Of a stretch of DNA of 9,493 nucleotides, positions 1-6,454 are shown piece after piece. The notes beneath the pieces are model-generated. The model ran no database searches and had not been told where the DNA came from. It saw nothing but the letters and a program-made list of their open reading frames with translations. This stretch comes from Competibacteraceae bacterium UBA3908. Its GTDB lineage: Bacteria > Pseudomonadota > Gammaproteobacteria > Competibacterales > Competibacteraceae. The number at the start of each line of letters is the position of its first letter. Position 1 is the first letter of the stretch. The position numbers and the translations under genes are program-made. The stretch is taken from positions 1 to 9,493 of the forward strand of contig DGFE01000006.1 of assembly GCA_002391525.1 (NCBI GenBank). The letters run 5' to 3'.

Positions 1-13
1 GTATAAGAGTCAG
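1..13 (+). other. Tn5/Nextera mosaic-end-like remnant
   Basis: The first 13 bases, gtataagagtcag, match the last 13 bases of the 19-base Tn5 mosaic end used in tagmentation libraries (GTATAAGAGACAG) at 12 of 13 positions. Such a match at the exact first base of a sequence is best explained by untrimmed adapter at a contig end. A reading frame continuous with nnr runs through these bases, but the residues they encode should not be trusted. The mosaic-end sequence is recalled from general knowledge. A chance match cannot be excluded from this window alone. Confidence 0.7.
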
Positions 14-1196
14 GGATGCCTGCGCCGCCGGAGTTCCGCCCACGATCTTCGCCGCCGCCGGTTTGAACGGAGCCGATCTCCTGGTGGACGCCATTCTGGG
101 CACCGGCCTGGAGCGGGAGGTCAGCGGCGGCTGGCGGGACGCGATAGAAGCCATGAACGCCCATCCCGCCGACATTCTGGCCATCGACATCCCCTCCGGT
201 CTGCACGCCGATACTGGCGCCGTTCTCGGCGCGGCGATCCGGGCGACGGCCACGATCACCTTCATCGGTCTCAAGCAGGGCTTGTTCACCGGCCAGGGAC
301 CCGCCTGTTGCGGTGATGTGCATTTCGCCAATCTGAGCGTGCCGCCCGACATCTACCCGGCCATTCATCCGGCCTGCTGGCGCTACGCCGGCGAGGACTT
401 GCCGGCTCTGCTGCCGCCGCGCTGGCGCAGCGCGCACAAGGGTCATTTTGGCCACGTGCTGGTGATCGGCGGTGAACGGGGCCTGGCCGGCGCGGCGCGG
501 ATGGCCGGCGAAGCCGCCGCCCGTTGCGGGGCGGGCCTGGTCAGCGTGGCGACTCGCGCCGCCCACGCCGGCTGGCAGGCGACGGCTCGACCGGAACTGA
601 TGTTCCACGGCATCGAAACCCCCGCCGAACTCGACCCGCTGTTGAATCGGGCGACGGTCATCGCCATCGGGCCGGGACTGGGGCGCGGCGACTGGGGCCG
701 GGGAATGCTGCAAGCCGCGCTCGCTCGCGACAAACCGCTGGTGCTGGACGCCGACGCGCTGAATCTGCTGGCCATCGATCCGGTTTTCCGCGACAACTGG
801 ATTCTGACGCCGCACCCTGGCGAAGCCGCCCGGCTGCTGAAGATGACCCCCACCGAGATCGAGGCCGACCGCTTCGCCGCCGTCGAAGATGTGGCGCTGC
901 GCTTCGGCGGCGTGGCCGTGCTCAAGGGCGCCGGCTCGCTGATCGCCAGCAAGACGGATGGGTTGGTGGCGCTCTGCGCGACCGGCAATCCGGGCATGGC
1001 CAGCGGCGGCATGGGCGACGTGCTGACCGGCGTGATCGCCGCGCTGGTGGCGCAAGGGTTGCCGCTGTTCGCGGCGGCCAAGGCCGGCGTCTACCTGCAC
1101 GGTCGGGCTGGCGATCTGGCGGTGCGAACCGACGGCGAGCGTGGGCTGCTGGCGACCGATCTGCTGCCCTTCCTGCGGCAACTGGTCAACCCCTGA
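3..1196 (+). CDS. nnr: Bifunctional NAD(P)HX epimerase/dehydratase, 5' truncated
   Basis: Nnr (YjeF) repairs hydrated NADH and NADPH. The N-terminal domain epimerises the R and S forms, and the C-terminal ribokinase-like domain dehydrates the S form using ADP or ATP. Numbering from the TTG at 63, the end of the epimerase domain is visible as DAILGTGL (9-16) and DIPSGL (42-47). The dehydratase domain follows, with KGHFGHVLVIGG (126-137), TPHPGE (249-254) and the catalytic GGMGD (315-319). The frame is open back to position 3 with no start signal. The E. coli protein is about 515 residues, so roughly 110-120 N-terminal residues are missing, and the TTG at 63 is not the real start. Residues encoded by bases 1-13 may be adapter. 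The stop at 1194-1196 lies three bases before tsaE, matching the common yjeF-tsaE operon order. Confidence 0.95.
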   Translation: MRVRDACAAGVPPTIFAAAGLNGADLLVDAILGTGLEREVSGGWRDAIEAMNAHPADILAIDIPSGLHADTGAVLGAAIRATATITFIGLKQGLFTGQGPACCGDVHFANLSVPPDIYPAIHPACWRYAGEDLPALLPPRWRSAHKGHFGHVLVIGGERGLAGAARMAGEAAARCGAGLVSVATRAAHAGWQATARPELMFHGIETPAELDPLLNRATVIAIGPGLGRGDWGRGMLQAALARDKPLVLDADALNLLAIDPVFRDNWILTPHPGEAARLLKMTPTEIEADRFAAVEDVALRFGGVAVLKGAGSLIASKTDGLVALCATGNPGMASGGMGDVLTGVIAALVAQGLPLFAAAKAGVYLHGRAGDLAVRTDGERGLLATDLLPFLRQLVNP

Positions 1197-1199
1197 ACC

Positions 1200-1655
1200 A
1201 TGCTGGACCGCGCTCTCGACTCCGCTGCCGCCACCGAGGCGCTGGGCGCGCGACTGGCCGGGGCGCTGACGCCCGGCTTCGTCCTCTACCTGCGCGGCGA
1301 ACTGGGCGCCGGCAAGACCACGCTGGCGCGTGGTCTGCTGCGCGCGCTCGGCCATCGCGGCGCGGTGAAAAGCCCGACCTTCACTCTGGTGGAACCGTAT
1401 CAACTGGACGGCTGGCGGTTGTTTCACTGGGATTTGTACCGACTGACCGACCCCGAGGAACTGGAATTTCTGGGCCTGCGCGATCAATTGGACGGCGAGG
1501 CGGTGCTGCTGATCGAATGGCCGGAACGCGGCCAGGGCGAGTTGCCGGCGGCGGATCTGGACGTGGCGCTCGCCTACGCCGACGCAGGCCGAAGCTGCCG
1601 GCTGGAGGCCCGCTCTCCAACCGGCGCGGCCATGCTGGCACGGCTGGCCGGTTAG
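1200..1655 (+). CDS. tsaE: tRNA t6A biosynthesis ATPase TsaE
   Basis: TsaE (YjeE) is the small P-loop ATPase that works with TsaB, TsaC and TsaD to make N6-threonylcarbamoyladenosine at position 37 of ANN-decoding tRNAs. At 151 residues it has the usual family length. The Walker A motif GELGAGKTT is at residues 33-41. Other family landmarks are SPTFTLVE (58-65), HWDLYRL (76-82, with the conserved Asp 78) and LLIEWPERG (103-111, with Glu 106). The ATG starts three bases after the nnr stop and has no strong Shine-Dalgarno sequence, so translation is probably coupled to nnr. In enterobacteria amiB and mutL come next; here an opposing Uma2 gene follows after one base. Confidence 0.96.
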   Translation: MLDRALDSAAATEALGARLAGALTPGFVLYLRGELGAGKTTLARGLLRALGHRGAVKSPTFTLVEPYQLDGWRLFHWDLYRLTDPEELEFLGLRDQLDGEAVLLIEWPERGQGELPAADLDVALAYADAGRSCRLEARSPTGAAMLARLAG

Positions 1656-1656
1656 G

Positions 1657-2244
1657 TCACGACTCTTCCAGGTCCGCCCACAGCCCACCCAGTTCAAGGG
1701 CGATTTCGACGAAGGGTTCGACGGTCACGGCATCCTGCTCCTGAAACAGCCCGATCACCGTCCAACACCCGTCGCGCAGGGCGAACGCCTCCAGGGTATG
1801 GACCAGCGGATCCACCAGCCACAGGTAAGGGACGCCGAAACGGGCGTAGACCGGCATCTTGACTACCCGGTCCGTCCGGGCGGTCGATGGCGACAGGATT
1901 TCGCAGACCCAATCCGGCACGACCTCGAAGCGATGATCACGCGGCAGGCGCGGCATCCGCTCCCGCCGCCAGCCGGCCAGATCGGGAACCAGCACTTCGG
2001 TGTCGCGGATGAAGTGGATTTCGGGTTCGTCCAGGATCCACCAGCCGCCCGGTCCACCGCGCCCGCGATGATAAGGACCATACAGTTCCCCACCCAATCC
2101 CGAACCTGCACCTGTATGAGGGCCGGCCGGGCGCGGCTGGGTATAAAGCCGTCCATCGATGATTTCGCCGGTCAGATTTTCCGGCAACGCTTCGAGTTGC
2201 GCGTACAAATCGGGAGACGCTGGAGTCTTCATCACGGCGGACAT
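1657..2244 (-). CDS. Uma2 family predicted PD-(D/E)XK endonuclease
   Basis: This 195-residue protein belongs to the Uma2 (DUF820) family, which has a predicted restriction-endonuclease-like fold. The family's biological role is unknown, although it occurs in many copies in some genomes. Visible landmarks are GEIIDGRL (26-33), GRGGPGGWWILDEPEIHF (61-78), VPDLAGWRRERMP (86-98, with Asp 88 as a likely metal ligand), PDWVCEILSPST (110-121, with Glu 115) and a downstream Lys 129 followed by YLWLVDP (140-146). It is full length and looks intact. The chosen ATG is preceded by a purine-rich gagagaaag; a second ATG four codons later is possible. Its stop lies one base from the tsaE stop in convergent orientation. 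Upstream, 177 bases separate it from dksA, with no clear terminator or promoter. The gene may be a mobile or expanded-family insertion, but codon use and GC do not obviously differ from its neighbours by eye. Confidence 0.9.
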   Translation of the reverse strand: MSAVMKTPASPDLYAQLEALPENLTGEIIDGRLYTQPRPAGPHTGAGSGLGGELYGPYHRGRGGPGGWWILDEPEIHFIRDTEVLVPDLAGWRRERMPRLPRDHRFEVVPDWVCEILSPSTARTDRVVKMPVYARFGVPYLWLVDPLVHTLEAFALRDGCWTVIGLFQEQDAVTVEPFVEIALELGGLWADLEES

Positions 2245-2421
2245 GGTCTTTCTCTCGCTACGCCACTTTCTTCAATATGCGCCCAGACTGTTCGCCCATG
2301 ACTCTGATCGGGATGGAGTTCAACCGCGAACAGCGCAAGCTCGTCGGCTTCGAATGGGCGCGGGAAGGATGATTCGGAAGTCGGATAATGCGTTCCAGGA
2401 CAGCGGCATGACGGCGCGGCT

Positions 2422-2838
2422 TCACGCCTGGCTTTTTTCCCTCTCCTCTTCCAGATGCTTGCAGTCGATGCACAATTCCGCCGTGGGCCGCGCTTCCAGC
2501 CGGCGCAGGCCGATCTCCACCCCACAGGCTTCGCAATAACCGTACTCGTCGAGGTTCAGCCGATCCAGCGCCTTGTCGATCTTGTGCAGCAATTTGCGCT
2601 CCCGGTCCCGCGCTCGCAGATTGATCGTGAACTCCTCCTCCTGGCTGGCCCGGTCGTTGGGGTCGGGCAGGTTCAGGGGCTCATCCCGCATGGTGCTGAC
2701 GGCGCGCCGGCCCTCCTCCATGAGTTCCTGTTTCCAGGCCAGCAGAATGGCGCGGAAATGGGCTTTCTGCCGGTCGTTCATGTAGTCCTCGCCCTCTCCC
2801 ATGCGATAGGGCGCAACTTCCGCAAGCATATCGGTCAT
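2422..2838 (-). CDS. dksA: RNA polymerase-binding transcription factor DksA
   Basis: DksA enters the secondary channel of RNA polymerase and, with ppGpp, drives the stringent response by repressing rRNA promoters and activating amino-acid genes. This copy has 138 residues and aligns along its length with E. coli DksA (151), apart from about 12 fewer residues at the N terminus. The coiled-coil tip motif DPNDRASQEEEF (59-70) keeps both functional aspartates (Asp 59 and Asp 62, equivalent to 71 and 74) and Ala 64. The zinc finger has all four cysteines (102, 105, 123 and 126), so it is the canonical zinc form, not a cysteine-poor DksA2-type paralogue. The start is supported by an aagg sequence about 9 bases upstream of the ATG. 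It may share a minus-strand transcript with the Uma2 gene. A hairpin upstream (2896-2933) probably separates it from znuA. Confidence 0.97.
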   Translation of the reverse strand: MTDMLAEVAPYRMGEGEDYMNDRQKAHFRAILLAWKQELMEEGRRAVSTMRDEPLNLPDPNDRASQEEEFTINLRARDRERKLLHKIDKALDRLNLDEYGYCEACGVEIGLRRLEARPTAELCIDCKHLEEEREKSQA

Positions 2839-2885
2839 CGTTATCCGCCTTCAGTCGTTTCCAGAACTCAAAAATAACCAAACCC

Positions 2886-2933
2886 AAAAATCAAACGTCG
2901 GTTGTCACGCCGGATCGCCGGGTACAACCGACG
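2886..2933 (-). terminator. Probable intrinsic terminator of znuA
   Basis: A perfect 10-bp inverted repeat, CGTCGGTTGT (2896-2905) and ACAACCGACG (2924-2933), encloses an 18-base loop that contains a smaller CCGG-atcg-CCGG hairpin (2910-2921). Read on the minus strand, the hairpin is followed directly by a T-rich run, TTTGATTTTT. It lies 74 bases beyond the znuA stop, in the right place and orientation to end that transcript before dksA. The loop is larger than in a textbook terminator and the T-run is interrupted, so strength is uncertain. It could also act as a structure in the dksA leader. Confidence 0.6.
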
Positions 2934-3007
2934 GCTGCGCATAACACCATAGAACATTCTGGAAGGAAATACCGGCGTCCGCGCGTCGCGCCGTTCCGAA
3001 CAGCCGT

Positions 3008-3985
3008 TCAAGCACCGCTCAAACAGCTTCGCAAGGCGTCGGCCAAGCGCCGCAGCAGTTGAAAATAGGCTTCGGGACCCGGCGTCAAGTCCGCTCCCCC
3101 CGCGGGATCGAGCACGCCACGGCGGGCATTACCGCCGGCGATGATCGTCTCCACCAGGGCCGGCTGAAATTGCGGCTCGCTGAACACGCAGCGAACCCCG
3201 AAATCGCGGACGCGCGCCTGGATTTCCGTCACCCGTTTCGCGCCGGGCCGCCGCTCGGGGTCGAGCACCACCGAACCGACCGCGTTCAGGCCGTAGCGCC
3301 GCTCGAAGTATTGATAGGCATCGTGGAACACGAGGTAAGGCTGATTCCTGACCGGCGCCAACTCTGCCGCCAATTGTCGATTCAGTTGATTCAGCCGCTC
3401 GACCAGCGCCGCGCCATTGCGCTCGTAATCGACCCGGTGAACGGGATCGACCTCGCCGAGCGCGGCGACGATCCGGCGCACCATGGCGACGGCATTGACC
3501 GGGTCCAGCCAGACATGGGCGTCGCGAGCCGTTTCATGGTCGTGGTCGTGCTCCTCGTGCCCGGCGCTCTCTTCATGGCCGTGCCGGTGCGATTCCCAGG
3601 CGCCGCCTGCCCGTAGCGGCAGTACCGCGACACCCGGCGCGTCCAGCAACGCCACCGACCGCACTTTGCCCTTGACGTTGTTCAGCGGCTTGACCAGAAA
3701 ACTCTCCAGCTCCGGCCCGATCCAGAACACGATGTCGGCCTCGTTGATGGCGCGCGCATCCGAGGGCCGCAGGTTGTATTCGTGCGGCGAGGCACCGCCC
3801 CGCACCAGCAGCGACGGCTCCCCGACCCCTTGCATCACACCCGCCACCAGCGAATGCACCGGCTTGATGCTCGCCACGATCCTGGGTTCGGCAAGCACCG
3901 CCAGCGGGAACACCGCCAGCAGCAGGAGGAGCAACAGTCTCAGCAGTTTTCGCGGTAATTTCAGGCCCGTCGGCTTGCATGGCAT
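3008..3985 (-). CDS. znuA: Zinc ABC transporter periplasmic binding protein ZnuA
   Basis: ZnuA captures zinc in the periplasm and delivers it to the ZnuB channel. The 325-residue product starts with a basic, leucine-rich signal peptide and a likely cleavage site after VLA (residue 32). Likely zinc ligands by family comparison are His 68 (in SPHEY), His 157 (in DAHVWLDP) and His 220 (in VFHDAY). Between the first two lies the acidic, His-rich loop typical of ZnuA, residues 133-150 with seven histidines. Cys 265 (in CVFSEPQFQP) and Cys 321 near the C terminus match the disulfide pair of E. coli ZnuA. This set of features favours zinc over the manganese-type homologues. The ATG follows aggggac by about 6 bases. 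The gene is divergent from zur-znuCB across an 80-base operator region, so repression by zinc-loaded Zur is expected. Confidence 0.96.
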   Translation of the reverse strand: MPCKPTGLKLPRKLLRLLLLLLLAVFPLAVLAEPRIVASIKPVHSLVAGVMQGVGEPSLLVRGGASPHEYNLRPSDARAINEADIVFWIGPELESFLVKPLNNVKGKVRSVALLDAPGVAVLPLRAGGAWESHRHGHEESAGHEEHDHDHETARDAHVWLDPVNAVAMVRRIVAALGEVDPVHRVDYERNGAALVERLNQLNRQLAAELAPVRNQPYLVFHDAYQYFERRYGLNAVGSVVLDPERRPGAKRVTEIQARVRDFGVRCVFSEPQFQPALVETIIAGGNARRGVLDPAGGADLTPGPEAYFQLLRRLADALRSCLSGA

Positions 3986-4003
3986 CGCTTGTCCCCTCGA
4001 TTA

Positions 4004-4018
4004 TGTTATAGAGTAACA
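4004..4018. promoter_or_regulatory. Zur box 1, znuA-proximal
   Basis: TGTTATA-G-AGTAACA is an imperfect 7-1-7 palindrome resembling the gammaproteobacterial Zur box core, recalled as TGTTATA-N-TATAACA. The outer TGTTA/TAACA arms are perfect. The site lies 19 bases from the znuA ATG and overlaps a possible minus-strand -10 (TATAAC, positions 4005-4010) with a weak -35 (TTATCT) 17 bases upstream. Binding here would block znuA transcription. Assignment to Zur, not another Fur-family protein, rests on the flanking genes. Confidence 0.75.
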
Positions 4019-4020
4019 AT

Positions 4021-4035
4021 TGTTATAAGATAACA
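4021..4035. promoter_or_regulatory. Zur box 2, zur-proximal
   Basis: TGTTATA-A-GATAACA is a 7-1-7 palindrome with one mismatched pair, and with its flanks (caat and ttta) it resembles the E. coli znu operator closely. It lies 30 bases from the zur ATG. Its centre is 17 bases from that of box 1, and the bases joining the two form a perfect 12-base palindrome, TAACAATTGTTA (4014-4025). The site would control the zur-znuC-znuB transcript. A possible -10, TACTAT (4038-4043), lies just downstream, but no convincing -35 is seen. Confidence 0.85.
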
Positions 4036-4065
4036 TTTACTATCCTTGGTCAAGCCGGAGCCGCC

Positions 4066-4557
4066 ATGACCCTATCCCCCGATTCCTGTCATCCTCTCTC
4101 GTCCGATCCACGGCAGGCGCTGGAGCAGGCGGAAATCCTGTGCCAACGGCGCGGCGCCCGTCTGACCGAATTGCGCCGGCGGGTACTGGAAATCATCTGG
4201 AGCAACCCGACTCCGCTGAGCGCCTATGCGATCCTGGACCTGTTGCGCGACGACGGTCGGCAGGGCGGGCCGCCCACGGTCTACCGGGCGCTGGATTTTC
4301 TGCTGGGGCAGGGCTTGATCCACCGCCTGGCCTCGTTGAACGTGTTCACCGGCTGCCGCCAACCGGACAGCCGCCACAACGGTCAATTCCTGATCTGCCG
4401 GGATTGCGGCCAGGTCGATGAACTGAGCAATCCGGCGGTCGAGGAACTCCTGCGCGCCGAAGCGACCGCCCGCCAGTTCGAGGTACTGGCGCAGATGGTG
4501 GAAGTGCTGGGCCGCTGCCCGGATTGCCGGGGGGGAGAGACGCCTTATGCCGGCTGA
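4066..4557 (+). CDS. zur: Zinc uptake regulator Zur (Fur family)
   Basis: Zur is a dimeric, zinc-sensing repressor that shuts off zinc import when zinc is sufficient. The 163-residue protein has the Fur-family winged helix, including the recognition region PPTVYRALDFL (69-79). All the metal ligands I recall for E. coli Zur have counterparts at nearly identical spacing. The structural site is Cys 111, 114, 151 and 154. The regulatory site is His 86, Cys 97, His 104 and Glu 119. The His-rich C-terminal tail of E. coli Zur is absent. The ATG has ggag 5 bases upstream. The gene heads the znuCB operon, overlaps znuC by 11 bases, and faces znuA across two Zur boxes, so autorepression is likely. This context makes Fur (iron) or PerR very unlikely. 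Confidence 0.95.
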   Translation: MTLSPDSCHPLSSDPRQALEQAEILCQRRGARLTELRRRVLEIIWSNPTPLSAYAILDLLRDDGRQGGPPTVYRALDFLLGQGLIHRLASLNVFTGCRQPDSRHNGQFLICRDCGQVDELSNPAVEELLRAEATARQFEVLAQMVEVLGRCPDCRGGETPYAG

Positions 4558-5308
4558 ACCGCTGCTGACGGTCGAGAACGTCAACTTCGCCATTCGCGGC
4601 AACCCGATCCTGCTGGATGTCGATCTCCGGGTCACGGCGGGCGAGATCGTCGCCCTGATCGGCCCGAACGGCGCGGGCAAATCCACCCTGGTGCGGATCG
4701 TACTGGGACTGCTCCACCCGGACAGCGGCCAGGTCCGGCTCAAACCGGAACTGCGAGTCGGTTACATGCCGCAACGGCTGACGGTAGCCGACACCCTGCC
4801 GCTGACCGTGCAGCGTTTCGTCACTCTCGGCACGCCAGCGCCGCGCGAACGGGTGCGGACGGCGCTGACGGAAGTGGGCGCCGCCCATGTGCTGGATGCG
4901 CCGGTGCAGGCGATTTCCGGCGGCGAACTGCAACGGGTGCTGCTGGCGCGGGCGCTGTTGCGCGAACCCGATCTGCTGGTGCTGGACGAACCGATCCAGG
5001 GCGTGGATTTGAACGGTCAGTACGAATTGTACGATCTGATCAGCGGCCTGCGGCGACAGCGGGGTTGCGGCATCCTGATAGTGTCGCACGAACTGCATCT
5101 GGTGATGGCCGCCACCGATCACGTGATCTGCCTGAACCGGCACGTCTGCTGTTCCGGGCATCCCGATCAGGTCGCCCGCGATCCCGCCTATCTGCAACTG
5201 TTCGGCATCGAAGGCGTGCGCACCCTGGCGATTTATCACCATCATCACAACCATCGCCACGACCTGCACGGCGCCGTGGTGGCGGCGGAGCACGACCGCG
5301 ATGGATGA
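4547..5308 (+). CDS. znuC: Zinc ABC transporter ATP-binding protein ZnuC
   Basis: ZnuC is the cytoplasmic ATPase that powers zinc import through ZnuB. The 253-residue protein has every ABC motif in order: Walker A GPNGAGKST (39-47), Q-loop Gln 76, signature SGGEL (124-128), Walker B LLVLDE (143-148) and H-loop His 181. The C-terminal tail has a histidine cluster, HHHHNHRHDLH (231-241, seven histidines). A very similar stretch occurs at the end of E. coli ZnuC, which supports zinc specificity. The ATG lies inside the end of zur (11-base overlap) and is preceded by a strong gggggagag ribosome site within the zur coding sequence. Its own stop overlaps the znuB start by 8 bases, so the three genes are probably translationally coupled. 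Confidence 0.96.
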   Translation: MPAEPLLTVENVNFAIRGNPILLDVDLRVTAGEIVALIGPNGAGKSTLVRIVLGLLHPDSGQVRLKPELRVGYMPQRLTVADTLPLTVQRFVTLGTPAPRERVRTALTEVGAAHVLDAPVQAISGGELQRVLLARALLREPDLLVLDEPIQGVDLNGQYELYDLISGLRRQRGCGILIVSHELHLVMAATDHVICLNRHVCCSGHPDQVARDPAYLQLFGIEGVRTLAIYHHHHNHRHDLHGAVVAAEHDRDG

Positions 5309-6092
5309 CTTCCTGCCGCGCGCCCTGCTGGGCGGCGTCGGCGTGGCGCTGACCGCCGGACCGCTCGGCACGTTCATCGTCTGGCGGCGCATGGCCTACT
5401 TCGGCGACACCCTGGCGCATTCCGGCCTGCTGGGCGTGGTGCTCGGCACGGTACTGGGCGTCAATCCCGAGCTGGGCGTGGTTGCGACCTGCCTGACGGT
5501 GGCGCTGGCCCTGGTGGTGCTGCAACGGCAGCACTGGCTGGCCACCGACACGCTGCTGGGCATTCTCGCCCACACCACCCTGTCGCTGGGGCTGGTGACG
5601 CTGGCCTTTCTGGAAACGGTGCGGGTCGATCTGATCAGCTATCTGTTCGGCGATATTCTGGCGATCAACGCCACCGATCTTTATTGGATCTGGGGCGGCA
5701 ATCTGCTGGCGCTGGGCGTGCTGGCGGGACTGTGGCGACCGCTGCTGGCGGCCACCGTGCACGAGGAACTGGCGCGGGTGGAAGGCGTGCCGGTGTTTCC
5801 GGTGCGGCTGGCCTTCATGCTGCTGATCGCCATCGTCATCTCGGTGGCGATGAAGGTGGTCGGCATCCTGCTCATCACCTCGCTGCTGATCATTCCGGCG
5901 GCAGCGGCGCGGCGCTTCGCCCGCTCGCCCGAAGGCATGGCCCTGCTGGCGAGTCTGTTCGGTTGCGCGGCGATAGGCTTGGGACTGTGGGCCTCGTTGC
6001 GCTGGGATACCCCAGCCGGCCCCTCGGTCGTGATGGCCGCCACCACTCTGTTTTTAGTGGGCTCCGTTATTCCCAGCCGGTCGCGGCGCTGA
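5301..6092 (+). CDS. znuB: Zinc ABC transporter permease ZnuB
   Basis: ZnuB is the inner-membrane channel of the zinc importer and belongs to the ABC-3 permease family. The 263-residue protein is almost entirely hydrophobic, with about eight membrane segments. These lie around residues 4-28, 41-75 (two), 84-104, 127-149, 165-205 (two) and 213-257 (two). The family landmarks RRMAYFGDTLAHSGLLG (29-45) and GILLITSLLIIPAAAAR (near 187-203) are both present. It begins 8 bases inside the znuC stop, with no spacer. It is the last gene of zur-znuC-znuB; a gene-free stretch follows. Manganese or iron ABC-3 permeases look similar, but Zur and the His-rich partners point to zinc. Confidence 0.95.
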   Translation: MDDFLPRALLGGVGVALTAGPLGTFIVWRRMAYFGDTLAHSGLLGVVLGTVLGVNPELGVVATCLTVALALVVLQRQHWLATDTLLGILAHTTLSLGLVTLAFLETVRVDLISYLFGDILAINATDLYWIWGGNLLALGVLAGLWRPLLAATVHEELARVEGVPVFPVRLAFMLLIAIVISVAMKVVGILLITSLLIIPAAAARRFARSPEGMALLASLFGCAAIGLGLWASLRWDTPAGPSVVMAATTLFLVGSVIPSRSRR

Positions 6093-6454
6093 CAAGCCAA
6101 ACATCCCATCCATACCAAGGCGAACCTGTTCCCGCGAGGCGGTTTTCGAGACTTTCCCTTATTTTGCGGCGCGGCATTTTTATTGTGCATTGTGGCAGTT
6201 AGCGCGGCCAACTTGCCGGAAACGCCAATTTTCAGCCAATTAGTGTGTTTATTCTAACAATGGTGGTTAATTTGTTGGGCGACGGTGGGTTTTGGGTATC
6301 GACTGAGAGGGCAGACCGTTCGATTCTGGATTTAACCTACTATCTGACAAGGCTTTTCAAATTCGTCACGGGAAAATCACGATCAGGGTTCGGATCGCCC
6401 GGAACCGACGGACATGGATCGTTGCCACCGGCATTGATACAGGAGTAGCGAGCG
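6093..6454. other. Gene-free spacer between znuB and the phasin gene
   Basis: About 360 bases without a convincing gene. The central part (about 6141-6380) is visibly richer in A and T than the flanking genes, as expected for promoter DNA. A small GC hairpin, CCGC-gag-GCGG (6132-6142), followed by TTTT could weakly terminate znuB. A five-base inverted repeat, GGTTC/GAACC (6387-6406), is also present. An open frame from a GTG at 6245 to 6448 (67 codons) has no ribosome site and no recognisable product. The promoter of the phasin gene should lie here, but I see no sigma-70 pair or sigma-54 site worth naming. Confidence 0.6.

Noticed and set aside
524..1744. A 406-codon plus-strand frame across nnr and tsaE.
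   Set aside because: It is Arg- and Gly-rich low-complexity sequence in the wrong frame, overlapping two well-recognised genes.
5220..5300. His-rich run at the end of znuC considered as a possible low-complexity artefact or frameshift.
   Set aside because: E. coli ZnuC ends in a very similar histidine cluster, so this is a normal family feature.
4346..5392. A 348-codon minus-strand frame opposite zur-znuC.
   Set aside because: The real genes on the other strand have full motif sets and conserved overlaps; the antisense product shows no recognisable motif.
6245..6448. A 67-codon plus-strand frame upstream of the phasin gene, starting with GTG.
   Set aside because: There is no ribosome site, the composition is not protein-like, and it lies in an AT-richer spacer that probably holds the phasin promoter.
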